Shown: piece after piece, positions 14,259 through 16,172 of the stretch | How the letters are laid out: every line of letters starts with the position of its first letter | Numbering within the stretch: position 1 is the first letter of the stretch | NCBI GenBank assembly: GCA_964404765.1 | Contig: CAYOLL010000141.1 | Span: 1 to 16,172, forward strand | Reading direction: 5' to 3' | Length of the DNA: 16,172 nucleotides | Source of the DNA: CAYOLL01 sp964404765 [NCBI: uncultured Gemmatimonadota bacterium] | GTDB lineage: Bacteria > 4572-55 | Notes under the pieces: generated by a model | Databases searched by the model: none | Told to the model about the DNA's origin: nothing | What the model saw: the letters and a program-made list of their open reading frames with translations, nothing else | Program-made: the position numbers and the translations under genes

Positions 14259-15986
14259 CTAAGCCATCCGCCATTCCAGTTCTAGTATACTGCGAATGAC
14301 CTCCAGCAACACGGTGACTTGCAAAGGCTTGAGCACAAAGCTATCGCAGCCAGCTTCCAGACTTTTTTCGATAACATCCGAATAGGAATCGATGGACATC
14401 GCTACAATCTTAATGGCTTGCGTCAAGGGTTGCTGCTTTAAATGGCGAACTAAGTGTATGCTTGCGTCATCGGCAAGATTTATATCCAATAAAATCAAAT
14501 CGGGTCGGACTTCTTCAATAATTGCCATTCCATTCTGAGCATCATCAGCCGTGACAGTTGTAAAACCGACTGAAGTTAGCAGACCTTTCAGCAACGTCTG
14601 GGTTTCGGAATGCTCATCAATAATAACCACAGTTCGTGGTTGGCCGGTATAACCAGAAATTTGGCTAATATCCGGATCTTGACTATTTAATATCTGTCGC
14701 CCAAGATTGAGGGTGAACTCAAACACGCTACCTTGTTCAAGCGCACTTTGCACCCGAATCTCCCCACCCATTAAGCGCACTAATTGTTGGCAAATGGATA
14801 AACCAAGCCCGACACCTTGCTTTTTTCGGTCCGGCTGGCAGACTTGTGTAAACGGTAAAAAGATTGCCTCTAATTGCCCGGTTTCCATGCCGATTCCGGT
14901 ATCTTCTACACAAAAGCGAACTTGAACATCGTCTTTTGTTTGTTGTACAACATCGGCGCGAAGAGTAACTGCGCCTTTGTCCGTAAACTTAATAGCATTG
15001 TTTAGCAGATTAATCAGCACTTGGGATAAACACTTTTGATCCGCTAAAACCCGTGTTGGCAAATTGCCCGCCAGTTCCCGCCGAAAAATCAATCTGCGGG
15101 TTTCGGCCTGCAGCCGCATCATTTCGGCTATGCCGATAAGCACCGCAGAAAGATCAACGGGTGCTAAATCAAGCGTCAATTTTTGATTGTCAATCCGGGC
15201 GAAGTCCAGAATATCATTAATAAGACTTAGTAAATGTTTCCCGCTTTGGGCGATAACTTTGATTGCATCACGGGCGCGTCCGATCACATCACCGCCCGAT
15301 AGCAGAATATCGGCAAAGCCAATAATTGCGGCCAGAGGTGTGCGCAACTCATGGCTCATATTCGCCAAAAAACGGCTTTTGGCCTGATTTGCAATTTCTA
15401 AGGCGGCTTTGGCTTTTTGCAAAGCTTCTTCGGCGCGCTTTCGCTCTTCTACTTCGGCCAAAAGAGTCGCGTTAAGGCTTTCCAACTCCCGCTTTTGGGC
15501 GCTGATTGTTTGATTGAGGCTTAGCAGCCGTTGATAAAGCTCCTCTTGCGTCAGGGTACGCTCAATGGATTCACGCAAACTAATACCGATATATTTGGCT
15601 AGCGTCTTACCGACTTGCGGAAATAGCTCCAAAATAAAAAAGAAATTTTCCTTATCAATAACAGCTAATTCACAGGGCATTACCGCATACACATTGGCGG
15701 TCCGAAATCGGCCTTCGATCAACGCAAGCTCACCAAAAAAACTACCGCCATGAAGCCGGATCATCTCAATTTCCCGGCCATGCGACACGTTAACTGTAAT
15801 TCGCACCGAACCATCCAAAATAAGATAAAGCGCGTCCGCTTCAGCATCCTGCTGAACAATTCGCTCGTTAGGCTCGTAGTTCCGGATATGGAAAAGCCGT
15901 TCCTCCAGCCGTAAGAGCAGATCACGGTTGACACTTTCAAAAAACTTATTCTTGGCTAATAGATCGACTTTGGTATCGTTGCGCAT
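14259..15986 (-). CDS. Hybrid sensor histidine kinase with cyclic-nucleotide-binding and receiver domains
   Basis: The 575-residue protein has no membrane segment and should be cytoplasmic. Residues about 10-135 form a cyclic-nucleotide-binding (Crp-like) domain with the phosphate-binding cassette [19 protein letters not shown] (81-99). A coiled coil follows (about 140-205). The HisKA domain carries SHELRTP with phospho-acceptor His212. The ATPase has the N-box LLNNAIKF (327-334), G1 DTGIG (362-366) and G2 GVGLGLS (391-397). A C-terminal receiver domain (about 452-570) has acidic residues Asp457-Glu458, phospho-acceptor Asp501, Ser531 and Lys553. The architecture suggests that nucleotide or effector binding gates phosphorylation. 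With no output domain, it should pass phosphate to a separate protein not in this window. No Shine-Dalgarno sequence is visible before the ATG. Confidence 0.93.
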   Translation of the reverse strand: MRNDTKVDLLAKNKFFESVNRDLLLRLEERLFHIRNYEPNERIVQQDAEADALYLILDGSVRITVNVSHGREIEMIRLHGGSFFGELALIEGRFRTANVYAVMPCELAVIDKENFFFILELFPQVGKTLAKYIGISLRESIERTLTQEELYQRLLSLNQTISAQKRELESLNATLLAEVEERKRAEEALQKAKAALEIANQAKSRFLANMSHELRTPLAAIIGFADILLSGGDVIGRARDAIKVIAQSGKHLLSLINDILDFARIDNQKLTLDLAPVDLSAVLIGIAEMMRLQAETRRLIFRRELAGNLPTRVLADQKCLSQVLINLLNNAIKFTDKGAVTLRADVVQQTKDDVQVRFCVEDTGIGMETGQLEAIFLPFTQVCQPDRKKQGVGLGLSICQQLVRLMGGEIRVQSALEQGSVFEFTLNLGRQILNSQDPDISQISGYTGQPRTVVIIDEHSETQTLLKGLLTSVGFTTVTADDAQNGMAIIEEVRPDLILLDINLADDASIHLVRHLKQQPLTQAIKIVAMSIDSYSDVIEKSLEAGCDSFVLKPLQVTVLLEVIRSILELEWRMA

Positions 15987-16172
15987 CGATGATAATTATT
16001 CAGAAGTTGTTCGGGGAAATCGGATGACAGGCATGTGCATTAAAGATACGCCGTTTTTTGGATAGAGCAAGAGAATCTAACCTGAATTATTCATGAAACG
16101 ATAAAAAAAGCTAACACTTTGTAATTGCTCAAAAAGCGTGGGTAACCTTGCGAAGGCTTTACTGCAAAACTT
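15987..16172. other. Non-coding stretch upstream of the sensor kinase
   Basis: The 186 bases before the kinase start contain AT-rich runs and no convincing small gene. TTGCTC and TATCTT spaced by 16 bp on the minus strand (about 16035-16065) form a weak promoter candidate. The copy of the 16-bp end repeat lies at 16140-16155. Confidence 0.4.
16140..16155 (+). repeat. Copy 2 of the 16-bp repeat shared with the other window end
   Basis: GGGTAACCTTGCGAAG on the plus strand matches 15 of 16 bases of the minus-strand sequence at 1-16. The core continues here to a full CCTTGCGAAGG hairpin followed by CTTT. Both copies are intergenic. Confidence 0.35.

Overview
The window is a stretch of bacterial chromosome in which every gene that can be supported lies on the minus strand; genes are described here in their direction of transcription, from high to low coordinates. 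The organism is probably a Gram-negative, free-living bacterium. The evidence is a type IV pilus motor cassette, two exported proteins with Sec signal peptides, a large multi-domain sensor kinase, and a MurA whose catalytic cysteine is replaced by aspartate. Base composition looks close to even. No rRNA or marker gene allows a confident phylum; an uncultured lineage outside the best-studied Proteobacteria and Firmicutes is plausible, but this is inference.

Layout. (1) 15986-9850: a sensor kinase carrying a cyclic-nucleotide-binding domain and a receiver domain, then an AMP-forming acyl-CoA synthetase, an Rpn-family PD-(D/E)XK nuclease, and imidazolonepropionase (hutI). Gaps are 28-75 nt, so they may be co-transcribed, but their functions are unrelated. 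A hairpin overlaps the hutI stop. (2) 9761-5444: a self-contained pilus motor operon. An extended -10 promoter is followed by an 88-nt leader and pilB-pilT-pilC, with gaps of 16 and 30 nt, and ends at a strong intrinsic terminator. PilB is the extension ATPase, PilT the retraction ATPase and PilC the inner-membrane platform. (3) 5386-4109: murA, first committed step of peptidoglycan synthesis, in the Asp117 form expected to resist fosfomycin. (4) 4088-3828: a 293-nt gap that is not empty. It holds a good sigma70-type promoter, two strong hairpins, a 9-bp alternative pairing between them, and a terminator whose U-tract ends just before the next Shine-Dalgarno sequence. This looks like a transcription attenuator, riboswitch or small RNA gene of a type not recognised here. 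(5) 3815-1470: an ABCG-type half-transporter with an FHA-like N-terminus. (6) 1334-18: two tandem, clearly paralogous exported proteins of unknown function.

No tRNA, rRNA, CRISPR array, insertion sequence or prophage gene was seen. No gene-free gap exceeds 300 bases. The strongest candidate for something undescribed is the structured leader upstream of the FHA-ABC transporter. Next in interest are the tandem secreted paralogues beside that transporter, the recurring ATTTTGCA inverted repeats, and a 16-bp repeat present in inverted orientation at the two ends of the window.
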